Of a DNA stretch of 64,000 nt, positions 52,200-60,985 are shown piece by piece. This DNA is from Achromobacter pulmonis. Its GTDB lineage: Bacteria; Pseudomonadota; Gammaproteobacteria; Burkholderiales; Burkholderiaceae_B. A program made the translations under genes and the position numbers. Every line of letters begins with the position of its first letter. Position 1 is the stretch's first letter. The notes beneath the pieces are model-generated. The model did not search any database, was not told the DNA's origin, and worked only from the letters and a program-made list of their open reading frames with translations. The stretch lies in the NCBI RefSeq assembly GCF_002885955.2, contig NZ_POQS01000008.1, positions 143,590 to 207,589 of the forward strand. Direction: 5' to 3'.

Positions 52200-53135
52200 A
52201 TGAATGACACGCCAACATTTTTTACCGTTCTAACGCCCACCTACAACAGGGCGGGAACGCTGCACCGGGTCTATGAATCCCTTTCCCGGCAGACTTTCCG
52301 GGGTTTCGAATGGGTGGTGGTGGACGACGGCTCCACCGACAATACCCACGAATCGATTCTGGACTGGCAGGCGCGCGCAGATTTCCCGATCCGTTATTTC
52401 TGGCAGAACAACCAGCACAAGAAAACCGCTTTCAACCGCGGCGTGCGCGAAGCGCGCGGCCAGCTCATCGTCGCCCTGGACAGCGACGACGAAATGCCGC
52501 CCGACGCCCTGGCCATCTTCAAAGCGGCCTGGGAAAGCATCCCGCCGGCGCGGCGCGACTCCTACGTGGCCGTCACCGGCCTGTGCGCGCGCCCCGACGG
52601 CAGCGTCGTGGGCGACCGTTATCCGCAGGACGTTTTCGACAGCACCGCGGTCGACGTCTATTTCCGCTACCGCATCAAGGGCGAAAAATTCGGCTGCATG
52701 CGCACCGACATCCTCAGGGCCTATCCCTTCCCCGAGGACGTGGCCGGCTTCGTGCCGGAAAGCCTGGTGTGGTGGGCCATCGCGCGCGCCGGCTACCTGA
52801 GCCGCTTCATCAACCGCGTCGTGCGCACCTACCACGACACGCCCGGCGGCCTGAGTCAGGCCGCGGTATCCGCCGCCAACAACGCCCAGGGCCTGTACCT
52901 GCTGGCCTGGGACATGCTGCAGCATCACCTGGAATTCTTCCGCTACCGCCCGCGCGAATTCATCATGGCGGCGGCGCGCTACACGCGATTTCGCCTGCAC
53001 CTGAAGCATTCCGGCGTGCCCACCGCGGTCCAGGCCTACCGGCTCACCAACCCCGTCGCCCGCTTCATGGTGGCGGCGATGTGGCCGCTGGGCTATGCGC
53101 TGTACCGCCGGGATCGCCGCAGGGGGGTGGCGTAG
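52200..53135 (+). CDS. Glycosyltransferase family 2
   Basis: A 311-residue GT-A-fold transferase. Marks: FTVLTPTYNRAGTLHRVYESLSRQ, WVVVDDGSTDNT (residues about 36-47), and the metal-binding DSDDEMPPD (about 93-101); WWAIARAGY may mark the acceptor region. It probably adds a sugar to a cell-surface glycan. It stands alone, far from other envelope sugar genes here. ATG at 52200 is preferred; a GTG at 52194 would add two residues and lies closer to the AAAGGGG ribosome site. Confidence 0.85.
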   Translation: MNDTPTFFTVLTPTYNRAGTLHRVYESLSRQTFRGFEWVVVDDGSTDNTHESILDWQARADFPIRYFWQNNQHKKTAFNRGVREARGQLIVALDSDDEMPPDALAIFKAAWESIPPARRDSYVAVTGLCARPDGSVVGDRYPQDVFDSTAVDVYFRYRIKGEKFGCMRTDILRAYPFPEDVAGFVPESLVWWAIARAGYLSRFINRVVRTYHDTPGGLSQAAVSAANNAQGLYLLAWDMLQHHLEFFRYRPREFIMAAARYTRFRLHLKHSGVPTAVQAYRLTNPVARFMVAAMWPLGYALYRRDRRRGVA

Positions 53136-53150
53136 GGCGCCGGCCCCCCG

Positions 53151-53894
53151 TCAGGCGGCCCCGGCCGCCCCATGCCCCAGCCCCAGATAAACCTCCACCA
53201 CCCGCGGGTCCTGCGCCACCTGCGCGGCCGGCCCGGCCAGCGTGACCGCGCCGGTCTCCAGCACATAGGCATAATCCGCCACTTTCAGCGCGGCCCGGGC
53301 GTTCTGTTCGATGAGCAGGATGGACACGCCCATCTCGCGCAGCCGCGCGACGATGCGGAACACTTCCTGCACGATGCGCGGCGCCAGTCCCAGGCTGGGT
53401 TCGTCCAGCATCAGCAGCCGCGGCTTGGCCATCAGCGCGCGGCCCACCGCCAGCATCTGGCGTTCGCCGCCCGACAGCGTGCCGGCCAGCTGCGCGCGGC
53501 GCTCCTGCAGCCGCGGAAACAGGTCGTAGACTTCGGCCAGGGTCTGGTCGCGGTCGCGCAGTCCGCTGCGCCAGCGGTGGAACGCGCCCAGCATCAGGTT
53601 GTCCTCCACGGTCATCTCGGCGAACAGTTCGCGCTTTTCCGGCACCAGGTTCATGCCGGCGGCCACCATCTCCTCGATCTCGGCATGCCGCTGCGGCTTG
53701 CCGCCGAAGACGATCTCCCCGGCCGAGGGCAGCACGCCCATGATGGCCGACAGCAGCGTGGTCTTGCCCGCGCCATTGGGGCCGATCACGGTGACGATCT
53801 GGCCTTCGCCCACCTCCAGGCTCACGCCCGAGACGGCCTCGACCTTGTCGTAGGCCACGCGCAGCTCGCGCACTTCCAGCAGTTTCGCGCTCAT
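53151..53894 (-). CDS. livF: ABC transporter ATP-binding protein, LivF type
   Basis: A 247-residue ATPase of a branched-chain-amino-acid-type importer. Marks: [21 protein letters not shown] (Walker A, about residues 36-56), [16 protein letters not shown] (signature), [13 protein letters not shown] (Walker B). Last gene of the cluster LivH, LivM-LivG, LivF; its ATG follows the previous stop with no gap. Ligand unknown; related systems also import aromatic or other carboxylates. Confidence 0.9.
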   Translation of the reverse strand: MSAKLLEVRELRVAYDKVEAVSGVSLEVGEGQIVTVIGPNGAGKTTLLSAIMGVLPSAGEIVFGGKPQRHAEIEEMVAAGMNLVPEKRELFAEMTVEDNLMLGAFHRWRSGLRDRDQTLAEVYDLFPRLQERRAQLAGTLSGGERQMLAVGRALMAKPRLLMLDEPSLGLAPRIVQEVFRIVARLREMGVSILLIEQNARAALKVADYAYVLETGAVTLAGPAAQVAQDPRVVEVYLGLGHGAAGAA

Positions 53895-55688
53895 CTATTC
53901 CACTCCGCCCAGATAGGCTTCCAGCACCGCGGGGTTGTGCTGCACTTCGGCCGGCAGGCCCTCGGCGATCTTTTCGCCGAAGTCCATGACGACCACGCGG
54001 TCCACCAGGCCCATCACGAAGTCCATGTCGTGCTCGACCAGCAGGATGGCCATGCCTTCGGCGCGCAGCTTCTTCAGCAGTTCCGCGAGCTCGCATTTCT
54101 CCTGGTAGCGCAGCCCGGCCGCGGGTTCGTCCAGCAGCAGGATGCACGGATCGGACGCCAGCGCCCGCGCGATTTCCAGGATGCGCTGCTGGCCCAGGGC
54201 CAGCGAGCCGGCTTCGTCGTGCAGGTGGCGGCCCAGGCCGACGCGTTCGATCTGCCGCGCGGCCTCGGCCAGCAGGCGCGCCTCTTCGGCGCGGTCCAGC
54301 CGCCAGGCCGCCGGCAGCACGCCGCGGTGGCCGCGCAGGTGGGCGCCGATGGCGACGTTCTCCAGCACGCTCATGCGGCCCAGCAGGCGCACGTGCTGGA
54401 AGGTGCGCGACAGGCCCAGCCGCGCGATCCGGCGCGCGCCGGCGCCGGCCACGGCATGGCCCAGCAGCGTGACCTGGCCGGAGGTCGGCGTGTCCACGCC
54501 GGAGATCTGGTTGAACATGGTGCTTTTGCCGGCGCCGTTGGGCCCGATCAGGGCCAGGATCTCGCCGGCGCGGACTTCCAGGTTCATGGCGTTGTTGGCC
54601 ACCAGGCCGCCGAACTTGCGCGTCACGTCCACGGCCTTTAGCACCACTTCGCCGCGGGGCGGCATGGGCTTGCGCGGCAGCGGCTCGGCGTTCATGTCCA
54701 GTTCGCGGACCTTTTTCTTCAGCGGCACGCAGCGCACCAGCACCGGCCACAGGCCGCTGCGTGCGCGGTGCAGCAGCAGCACCATGCCGAAGCCGAAGAC
54801 GATCACCTCGAAGTTGCCGGTCTGGCCCAGCAGTCGGGGCATCCAGTCCTGCAGCCACTGCTTGAGCACCGTGAACACGCCCGCGCCGACCAGCGCGCCC
54901 CACACCTGTCCGGCGCCGCCGATGACGGTCATGAACAGGTATTCGATGCCCATCTGCAGGCCGAAGGGGTTGGGATTGACGAAGCGCTGCATGTGCGCGT
55001 AGAGCCAGCCCGAGGCGCAGGCCTGCAGCGCGGCGATGATGAAGATCACCATGCGCGAACGCGCCGTGTCCACGCCCATGGATTCCGCCATTACGCGCCC
55101 GCCCTTGAGCGCGCGGATGGCGCGGCCCTCGCGCGAATCCAGCAGGTTCTGCGTGGACCAGACCGCCACCAGCAGGAAGGCCCAGATCAGGTAATAGATG
55201 TTGTCGCCCTGGTTCAGCGTCCAGCCGAACAGCTCGATGGCGGGAATGTCGGGAATGCCGGTGTGGCCGCCCAGGCCTTCGACCGAGCCGAACACGAAGT
55301 ACAGCGACAGGCCCCAGGCGATGGTGCCCAGCGGCAGGAAGTGGCCGGACAGCTTGAGCGTGATGGCGCCCAGCAGATAGGCCACCGCCAGCGTCAGCGC
55401 CAGCCCGGCCAGCAGGGTCAGCCAGGGCGAGGCGCCCAGCCACGCCAGCCAGGCGGGCAGGGCCTCGGCGCGCGTGGTCAGCAGCGCCGTGGTGTAGGCG
55501 CCCACGCCCACGAAGGCGGCCTGGCCGAAGCTGGTCAGCCCGCCGACGCCGGTCAGCAGCACCAGGCCCAGCGCCACCAGCGCGTACAGGCCGATGTAGT
55601 TCAGCAGCGTCACGTAGAAAGGCGGCAGGGACAGCGGCGCCAACGCCAGCAGCGCCAGGAATGCGTAGAGGATGTGGCGCGGATTCAT
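53895..55688 (-). CDS. Fused LivM-LivG: ABC permease joined to ATP-binding protein
   Basis: A 597-residue fusion. Residues 1-330 are a LivM-type permease with about eight helices (GVGGLTSFGQAAFVGVGAYTTALL is the family core; EGRAIRALKGGRVMAESMGVDTARSR is the cytoplasmic loop). After a short linker, residues about 355-597 are a LivG-type ATPase: [18 protein letters not shown] (Walker A), LALGQQRILEIARAL (signature), ILLLDEPAAGL (Walker B), VEHDMDFVMGLVDRV. No stop or frame change lies between the halves. The ATG overlaps the LivH stop (ATGA). Confidence 0.92.
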   Translation of the reverse strand: MNPRHILYAFLALLALAPLSLPPFYVTLLNYIGLYALVALGLVLLTGVGGLTSFGQAAFVGVGAYTTALLTTRAEALPAWLAWLGASPWLTLLAGLALTLAVAYLLGAITLKLSGHFLPLGTIAWGLSLYFVFGSVEGLGGHTGIPDIPAIELFGWTLNQGDNIYYLIWAFLLVAVWSTQNLLDSREGRAIRALKGGRVMAESMGVDTARSRMVIFIIAALQACASGWLYAHMQRFVNPNPFGLQMGIEYLFMTVIGGAGQVWGALVGAGVFTVLKQWLQDWMPRLLGQTGNFEVIVFGFGMVLLLHRARSGLWPVLVRCVPLKKKVRELDMNAEPLPRKPMPPRGEVVLKAVDVTRKFGGLVANNAMNLEVRAGEILALIGPNGAGKSTMFNQISGVDTPTSGQVTLLGHAVAGAGARRIARLGLSRTFQHVRLLGRMSVLENVAIGAHLRGHRGVLPAAWRLDRAEEARLLAEAARQIERVGLGRHLHDEAGSLALGQQRILEIARALASDPCILLLDEPAAGLRYQEKCELAELLKKLRAEGMAILLVEHDMDFVMGLVDRVVVMDFGEKIAEGLPAEVQHNPAVLEAYLGGVE

Positions 55689-56725
55689 TCGTCTTCTTCC
55701 TCGACGTGATGGCTTTTCAGCGAGCGCCAGAGCAGCACGGGGATGATCAGCGTGAACACGATGATTTCTTTGTAGGCGCTGGCCCAGAACGAGGAGAAGG
55801 CCTCGATCAGCCCGACCAGCACCGCGCCGGCGGCGGCCAGCGGATAGCTCACCAGGCCGCCGATGATGGCGCCCACGAAGCCCTTGAGGCTCACCATGAA
55901 GCCGGAATCGAAGTACATGGTGGTGATGGGGGCGATGAGAATGCCCGACACCGTGCCGATCAGCGCGGCCAGGAAGAACGTGGCCTTGCCGGCGAAGATC
56001 GGTGAGATGCCCATGAGCCGCGCGCCCAGGCGGTTGAAGGCGGCCGCGCGCAGCGCCTTGCCGTACATGGAGCGTTCGAAGAACTGGTAGAGCACCACGA
56101 TGAGCAGCGCCGACACCGCCAGCACCCACAGCGCCTGGCTGTTGACGTTGAGCGGCCCCAGCGTCAGGCTGGCGTCGCTGAACGGCGCGGTGCGCGCGCC
56201 CTCGGCGCCGAAGGCCAGCAGCCCCAGCCCGACCAGCGCCAGGTGCACCGCGATGGACACGATCAGCAGCACCAGCGTCGAGGCCGACGCGATCGGCTGG
56301 TAGAACAGGCGATACAGCTGCGGCCCCATCGGCACCACCAGCAGCAGCGTCAGCAGCGCCTGCGCGGCCATCGGCAGCTGCGCCAGCGGCAGCTTGTAGA
56401 ACAGCGCGGCCAGCGCCAGCGGATAGGCCAGCTTGGCCGCCATGCGCCACGCGCCGCGGCCGCGGCCCGGCCGTTTGCGCCGCGCCAGCAGGTCGGCGCC
56501 GACCTCGGCCAGCGCGAAGGCGAACAGCAGCCAGACCAGCTGCACCGGCTTGCCGGCCTGCAGCGCGGCCATGGTCAGCGCGCCGAAGGCCACGAACTCT
56601 CCCTGCGGGATGAACAGCACGCGGGTAACGGTAAACACCAGCAGGATGGACAAGGCCAGCAGCGCATAGATCGCGCCGTTGGTGATGCCATCCTGCCCGA
56701 GTATCAGGGCAATCTGAGCATTCAT
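55685..56725 (-). CDS. livH: ABC transporter permease, LivH type
   Basis: A 346-residue permease with eight to nine helices. Marks: GITNGAIYALLALSILLVFTVTRVLFIPQGEFVAFGALTMAAL at the N terminus (quoted in part: IPQGEFVAFGAL), RAAAFNRLGARLMGI and GFVGAIIGGLVSYPLAAAGA. Somewhat longer than E. coli LivH (308) because of a charged loop (LLARRKRPGRGRGAW) near residue 80. Precedes and overlaps the LivM-LivG gene. Separated from the binding-protein gene by the 56769-56845 repeat. Confidence 0.9.
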   Translation of the reverse strand: MNAQIALILGQDGITNGAIYALLALSILLVFTVTRVLFIPQGEFVAFGALTMAALQAGKPVQLVWLLFAFALAEVGADLLARRKRPGRGRGAWRMAAKLAYPLALAALFYKLPLAQLPMAAQALLTLLLVVPMGPQLYRLFYQPIASASTLVLLIVSIAVHLALVGLGLLAFGAEGARTAPFSDASLTLGPLNVNSQALWVLAVSALLIVVLYQFFERSMYGKALRAAAFNRLGARLMGISPIFAGKATFFLAALIGTVSGILIAPITTMYFDSGFMVSLKGFVGAIIGGLVSYPLAAAGAVLVGLIEAFSSFWASAYKEIIVFTLIIPVLLWRSLKSHHVEEEDE

Positions 56726-56768
56726 GCAGAATTCCGACTAGTACAGCGCCGCACAGGCGCCAGCGGGA

Positions 56769-56845
56769 TGCCGCGGATCCGGCTCCGCCGGTCCGCAGGC
56801 ATGCCCCCCTGGGGGGGAAGCGCGCAGCGCTTCGGGGGGGACCTA
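56769..56845 (-). repeat. Stop-codon-linked GC-rich repeat, copy 2 (inverted)
   Basis: Reverse complement begins TAGGTCCCCCCCGAAGCG at the stop of the binding-protein gene and continues through the same hairpins as 14065-14140 to CCGGCGGAGCCGGATCCGCG. Differences are mainly single-base changes in C/G runs. It lies between the binding protein and LivH genes of one transport cluster. Confidence 0.8.
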
Positions 56846-57994
56846 CTTCACCAGAGTCCAGGCCCCGTCCTTCACCGTAATCAGCTCGCGCCCGCGCTCG
56901 TCGAACCCGCTATGGTCGGCGGCCGTCATGTTGTAGACGCCCTGGGTGCCGACCAGCTCCTTGGTCTGTTCCAGCGCGTCGCGCAGCGCGCTGCGGAACT
57001 CCTTGGTGCCCGGCTTGCCGGCTTTTTCGGCCAGCGGCACGGCCTGCTGCAGCAGCAGGCCGGCGTCGAATACGTTGGCGCCGAAGGTGGCCGGACGCGA
57101 GCCGTTGAGCTTTTCGTAGGCCGCGATGTAGTCGGAAGCGACCTTCTTGGAGGGGTTGCTGTCCGGCATTTCCGGCAGCACCAGCATCAGGCTGGCGGCC
57201 AGCACCGTGCCCTCGACCTTCTTGCCGCCCAGCTTGAGGAAGTCGGGCAGGGCCGCGCCGTGGGTCTGGTAGAACTTGCCCTTGTAGCCCTGGTCGTACA
57301 GCGTGGTCTGCGGCAGCACGCTGGCCGCGCCGGGGGCGGCCACCAGCACCGCGTCGGGCTTGGCGGCCAGGATCTTCAGGGCCTGCCCGGTGACCGAGCT
57401 GTCGAAGCGCAGATAGCGTTCATTGGCGGTGATCTTCAGGCCCTTCTCGGCGGCCATGCCGGAGAAGACCTTGTACCAGTTCTCGCCATACGGATCGTTC
57501 AGGCCGATGAAGCCGACCGTCTTGATGCCGGACTTGACCATGTGGTCCACCAGCGCGCGCGCGATGATGTCGTCGTTCTGGGTGGTCTTGAAGACCCACT
57601 TCTTCTGTTCGTTCATGGGCAGCACCACGGCGGCCGTGCCCACCGGCGCCAGCATCGGCACGCCGGCCTCGGCGGCGAACTGGATCACGCCCATGGCGTT
57701 GGGCGAACCAGACGGGCCGATCAGCGCGTCCACGTTCTGCTCCGTGATCAGCTTCTTGAAGGCCGTGACCGAGTTGGTGGAATCGCTGGCGTCGTCCAGC
57801 GAAATGTATTCCACCGTCAGGCCGCCTATCTGCTTGGGCAGCAGCGGCACGGTGTTCTTCTGCGGGATGCCGACCAGCGCGGTGGGGCCGGTGGACGAGG
57901 TGACGACGCCGACCTTCATCTGCGCCAGGGCGGGCAGTGCGAACAGCGCGGCGACCGCAGCGGCGGCGGCCAGGGGGATTTTCTTCGACAGCAT
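56843..57994 (-). CDS. Branched-chain-amino-acid-type ABC substrate-binding protein
   Basis: A 383-residue periplasmic protein with a signal peptide (MLSKKIPLAAAAAVAALFALPALA, cleavage about residue 24; mature start QMKVGVV). Marks of the LivJ/K-like type I fold: GVVTSSTGPTALVGIPQKN, DALIGPSGSPNAMGVIQFAAEAGVPMLAP, FIGLNDPYGENWYKVF. It supplies the ligand to the LivH / LivM-G / LivF importer downstream on the same strand. Given the adjacent CoA-catabolic cluster the ligand may be an organic acid. The repeat after its stop may lower expression of the membrane genes relative to it. Confidence 0.9.
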   Translation of the reverse strand: MLSKKIPLAAAAAVAALFALPALAQMKVGVVTSSTGPTALVGIPQKNTVPLLPKQIGGLTVEYISLDDASDSTNSVTAFKKLITEQNVDALIGPSGSPNAMGVIQFAAEAGVPMLAPVGTAAVVLPMNEQKKWVFKTTQNDDIIARALVDHMVKSGIKTVGFIGLNDPYGENWYKVFSGMAAEKGLKITANERYLRFDSSVTGQALKILAAKPDAVLVAAPGAASVLPQTTLYDQGYKGKFYQTHGAALPDFLKLGGKKVEGTVLAASLMLVLPEMPDSNPSKKVASDYIAAYEKLNGSRPATFGANVFDAGLLLQQAVPLAEKAGKPGTKEFRSALRDALEQTKELVGTQGVYNMTAADHSGFDERGRELITVKDGAWTLVK

Positions 57995-58165
57995 GGCAAG
58001 ACCTCCGGATAGGGAGCAGGGTGGGAGTGCGGCTGGAAAACGGAGAAAACGGGAACTGCGAAAAATGCTTGTTACTTAAAATTTCTGTTGCGCAGGCTCT
58101 GCACTGTAGACCCGGGCGTCGCGCTTACCTATCGGTCAAAACCCGAAGCGCGGCGCCGGCGCGGT

Positions 58166-58894
58166 TCAGATGGTGATGGAGCTGACGCTCGCGCCGCCGC
58201 ATACGAACAGGGTCTGGCCGGTGACGAAGCTGTTGGCCGGATCGGCGAAGAACATCACGGCGCGCGCCACGTCGTCGGCGCGGCCCAGGCGCTTGACCGG
58301 AATGCCGGCGGCCAGCTGCTTTTCGCGCTCGCTGCCGGGGTCGATCACTTCATAGAACATGTCCGTCTGGATCGGGCCGGGCGCCACCACGTTGACCGTG
58401 ATGCCGTGGGGCGCCAGCTCCAGCGACCAGGTGCGCGCCATGCCCACCATGCCGGCCTTGGTGGCCGAATACGCGGTGCGCGTGGGCAAGCCCAGCGCGC
58501 CGCGCGAGGACATCAGCACGATGCGGCCGAACCTGCGCTCCTGCATGCCGGGCAGGGCCGACTGCACCAGACTGATGGCCGCGCCCAGGTGGATCTGGGT
58601 CAGGCCGTGCAGTTCTTCCTGGGTGACCTGCGGCAGCAGGTTGGGCCAGATCACGCCGGCGTTGTGGATCACGTGGCTGATCGGAAACCGGGCCGAGGCC
58701 TCGGCCCCGGCCTGCGCGGTGGCCTCGGCGTCCAGCAGGTCGACCTGGATGTTGTGCAGGCGCGGATGGCTGAAGTCGGCGGCGCGGCGCGCCATGGAGA
58801 CGACCTCGTAGCCGGCCTCCAGCATGCTGCGGCAGATTTCGGCGCCGATGCCGGCGCTGCCGCCGGTCACCAGCGCGACGTGGTTTTGCGTCAT
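58166..58894 (-). CDS. Short-chain dehydrogenase/reductase
   Basis: A 242-residue classical SDR. Marks: ALVTGGSAGIGAEICRSML (cofactor binding, residues 8-26), HNAGVIWP, the catalytic Ser in VLMSSRGALG, and YSATKAG (catalytic Tyr and Lys, about 150). All catalytic residues are present, unlike the SDR domain at 59744. It begins 25 bases after the cyclase gene and is the last gene of the CoA-catabolic cluster. Substrate unknown. Confidence 0.9.
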   Translation of the reverse strand: MTQNHVALVTGGSAGIGAEICRSMLEAGYEVVSMARRAADFSHPRLHNIQVDLLDAEATAQAGAEASARFPISHVIHNAGVIWPNLLPQVTQEELHGLTQIHLGAAISLVQSALPGMQERRFGRIVLMSSRGALGLPTRTAYSATKAGMVGMARTWSLELAPHGITVNVVAPGPIQTDMFYEVIDPGSEREKQLAAGIPVKRLGRADDVARAVMFFADPANSFVTGQTLFVCGGASVSSITI

Positions 58895-58919
58895 GGTTTC
58901 CCCCTTTTCTTGTCGCCGT

Positions 58920-59705
58920 TCAGGCCTTGGGCGCCAGCGCCAGCACGCGCAAGGGGCTGCCCGAGCCGCTGCGGATCTTGAGTGGCGCCGAGAAGATCAC
59001 CGCGCCGGTGGGGGGCAGCTGGTCCAGATTGGTCAGGCACTGCAGGCCGTAGCGGTTATTGCCGTGCATGTAGTAATGGCAGGGATAGGGCGGGTCCAGG
59101 TGCTGGGCCTGGCCGGCGTCGGTGCCCACCGATTCGGTGCCGAAGCCGTGCACGTCGCGCTCCTTGATGAGCCAGGGCACGACCTCGGCGTCCGGGCCGG
59201 GCGAGTGCGCGCCGTCGTCCTGCATGTTGAGGTATTCGGCCGGCTTGGCGCGCTTGGACCAGTCGGTGCGCATCAGCACCCAGGAGCGCGCGGGTATGCG
59301 GCCGTGGCGCTCCTCCCACCGCTGCACGAAGTCGACGGTCAGCAGGAAGTCCGGATTGTCGCGGGCCTCGGCCGAGCAGTCGATGACGCAGGCGTTGGCG
59401 ATGAAGGCCTCGATCGGGATGGTGTCGACGGTATTGTCGGGCTGGTCCTTGCCGGTGATCCAGTGCACCGGCGCGTCGAAGTGCGTGCCGGTGTGCTCCG
59501 AGCAAGAGAAGTTATTCCAGTACCAGCCCGGGCCGCGCTCGTCATAGCGCGAGATCTCTTCGATGCGGAAGGGCCAGGCCTGGCCGAACTCCGGCGGCAG
59601 CACGATGGTGGGAAATTCCGGCGTCAGCGTCTCGGTCAGGTCCACCACGCGGATGCGGCCCGAAACCAGTTCGGCCATGAATTGGGCGAGTATGGGTTGG
59701 CTCAC
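58920..59705 (-). CDS. Cyclase family protein (kynurenine formamidase-like hydrolase)
   Basis: A 261-residue metal-dependent hydrolase of the cyclase/KynB-like family. The core motif SEHTGTHFDAPVHW (about residues 69-82) carries the H-x-G-T-H-x-D-x-P-x-H metal ligands; GTDAGQA and a late PPTGAVIFSAPLKI follow. The start is GTG at 59705, supported by AGGAG seven bases upstream. Members hydrolyse N-formylkynurenine, cyclic amides or act on ring-cleavage products. In this cluster it may open a cyclic intermediate. Confidence 0.85.
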   Translation of the reverse strand: MSQPILAQFMAELVSGRIRVVDLTETLTPEFPTIVLPPEFGQAWPFRIEEISRYDERGPGWYWNNFSCSEHTGTHFDAPVHWITGKDQPDNTVDTIPIEAFIANACVIDCSAEARDNPDFLLTVDFVQRWEERHGRIPARSWVLMRTDWSKRAKPAEYLNMQDDGAHSPGPDAEVVPWLIKERDVHGFGTESVGTDAGQAQHLDPPYPCHYYMHGNNRYGLQCLTNLDQLPPTGAVIFSAPLKIRSGSGSPLRVLALAPKA

Positions 59706-59743
59706 TGTTTGCTCCTGTCGTTCGTATCGTCGGGGCGGCGGCC

Positions 59744-60985
59744 TCAGGCCCCCAGTTCCCGCTCCAGTCCCTTGGGGTTCTGCGCCAGGCGCGCGCGGAA
59801 CTCCTGCGCCACGTCGCCGACGTAGACGTCCTCGGTGCCTTCCTTCAGGGCGCGCACGATGGCGGCGGCCAGCGCGGCCGGCGCCACGCGCGGCGGCGGC
59901 GTGCGCTGCTCCCATTCGTGGTCCACCGGCCCGGGGAACACGTTCACCACCCGCACGCCCGCGCCGCGCATTTCGGCGCGCAGGCACTGCGCCAGCGACA
60001 GCGCGGCCGCCTTGGACGCCGACCACATGCCGCGCGAGGGCAGGTTCATGTGGGCATAGATCGACAGCACATTGACCCAGGCCGCGGCGTTGTTCACGCC
60101 GTCGGCCGCGCGGCCGCACAGCGCCGGGCCGAAGCCCTGGGCCAGGCGCATCAGTCCCAGCACGTTCACGTCCATGGCGTCGCGCGCGGTGTTCACGTCC
60201 TTGCGCCCGAGCAGGCCGCCTTCGCGTTCCAGGTCGGCGGTGTTCACCAGGATCTCCACCTTGCCGCCGATCGACGCGGCCACGCGCTCGACCGAGTCGG
60301 TATCGGTCACGTTCAGGTCCACCGCCTGCACCCGCGGATCGGACGCCAGCGCGTCGAACGCGGCGTCGCGGCGCCAGGGCTGCGGATCGCCCAGGAACAC
60401 CATGGGGCTGCCGGCATCGAGCAGGGCGCGCGCCACGGCCTGGCCCACCGCCGACTTGCCGTCGGTGACGAGCGCGCGGCGGAACTTCGGATCGCACGAG
60501 GTCTCGCGCAGGGTCTTGTCGTCTTCCATGTTGGGCGTGTTCCTTTCGGGCAGGGCGATCATCACGGCCTGGCCGCTGCGGTCGAGCTTGAGCGCCAGCC
60601 GCACGCGGCCGCCGTCGGCGCAATCCTGGTGCACGTGGGCCACCACCGAGGGGCCGGCGGCCATGCGCACCGTGCCCACGCGCCAGGGCAGGCGCTCGCG
60701 GAAATACAGGTCGTTGCTGTGGTGCAGGACGGTGCTCGCCAGCAGCACGCCGGCGGGATCGACCGCAAGCCACGGCAGGCGTTCGGACAGGCAATGGCCG
60801 CAGACCTCGCGCGGCGGGTACTGCACCGTCCCGCAGTCGGCGCAGGTCTGCAGTTCGAAGCGGCCTTCGGCGGCGGCCGCGGTCAGCCCGAGCGCGGCGC
60901 GGCTGCGCGAGCCGGGCGGCAGCGTCGGCTGGCGCGTGCGCGCGACGGGATTCTTGCGGGGCGGCCTGGCCAGCGGTTCCGTCAT
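59744..60985 (-). CDS. DUF35 OB-fold domain fused to a degenerate SDR domain
   Basis: A 413-residue two-domain protein. Residues about 1-155: a DUF35-type acyl-CoA-associated domain with rubredoxin-like zinc knuckle CADCGTVQYPPREVCGHC and an OB fold (GVLLASTVLHHSNDLYF, PWRVGTVRMAAG). Residues about 165-413: an SDR fold. In the SDR part the usual TGxxxGxG is TDGKSAVGQ, NNAG is NTAD, and the catalytic Tyr of YxxxK is Trp (WSASK; TGG codon at 60023-60025 on the complement), so it is probably not an active dehydrogenase. Start overlaps the thiolase-like stop (ATGA). DUF35 proteins usually pair with thiolase-like partners, as here. Confidence 0.88.
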   Translation of the reverse strand: MTEPLARPPRKNPVARTRQPTLPPGSRSRAALGLTAAAAEGRFELQTCADCGTVQYPPREVCGHCLSERLPWLAVDPAGVLLASTVLHHSNDLYFRERLPWRVGTVRMAAGPSVVAHVHQDCADGGRVRLALKLDRSGQAVMIALPERNTPNMEDDKTLRETSCDPKFRRALVTDGKSAVGQAVARALLDAGSPMVFLGDPQPWRRDAAFDALASDPRVQAVDLNVTDTDSVERVAASIGGKVEILVNTADLEREGGLLGRKDVNTARDAMDVNVLGLMRLAQGFGPALCGRAADGVNNAAAWVNVLSIYAHMNLPSRGMWSASKAAALSLAQCLRAEMRGAGVRVVNVFPGPVDHEWEQRTPPPRVAPAALAAAIVRALKEGTEDVYVGDVAQEFRARLAQNPKGLERELGA

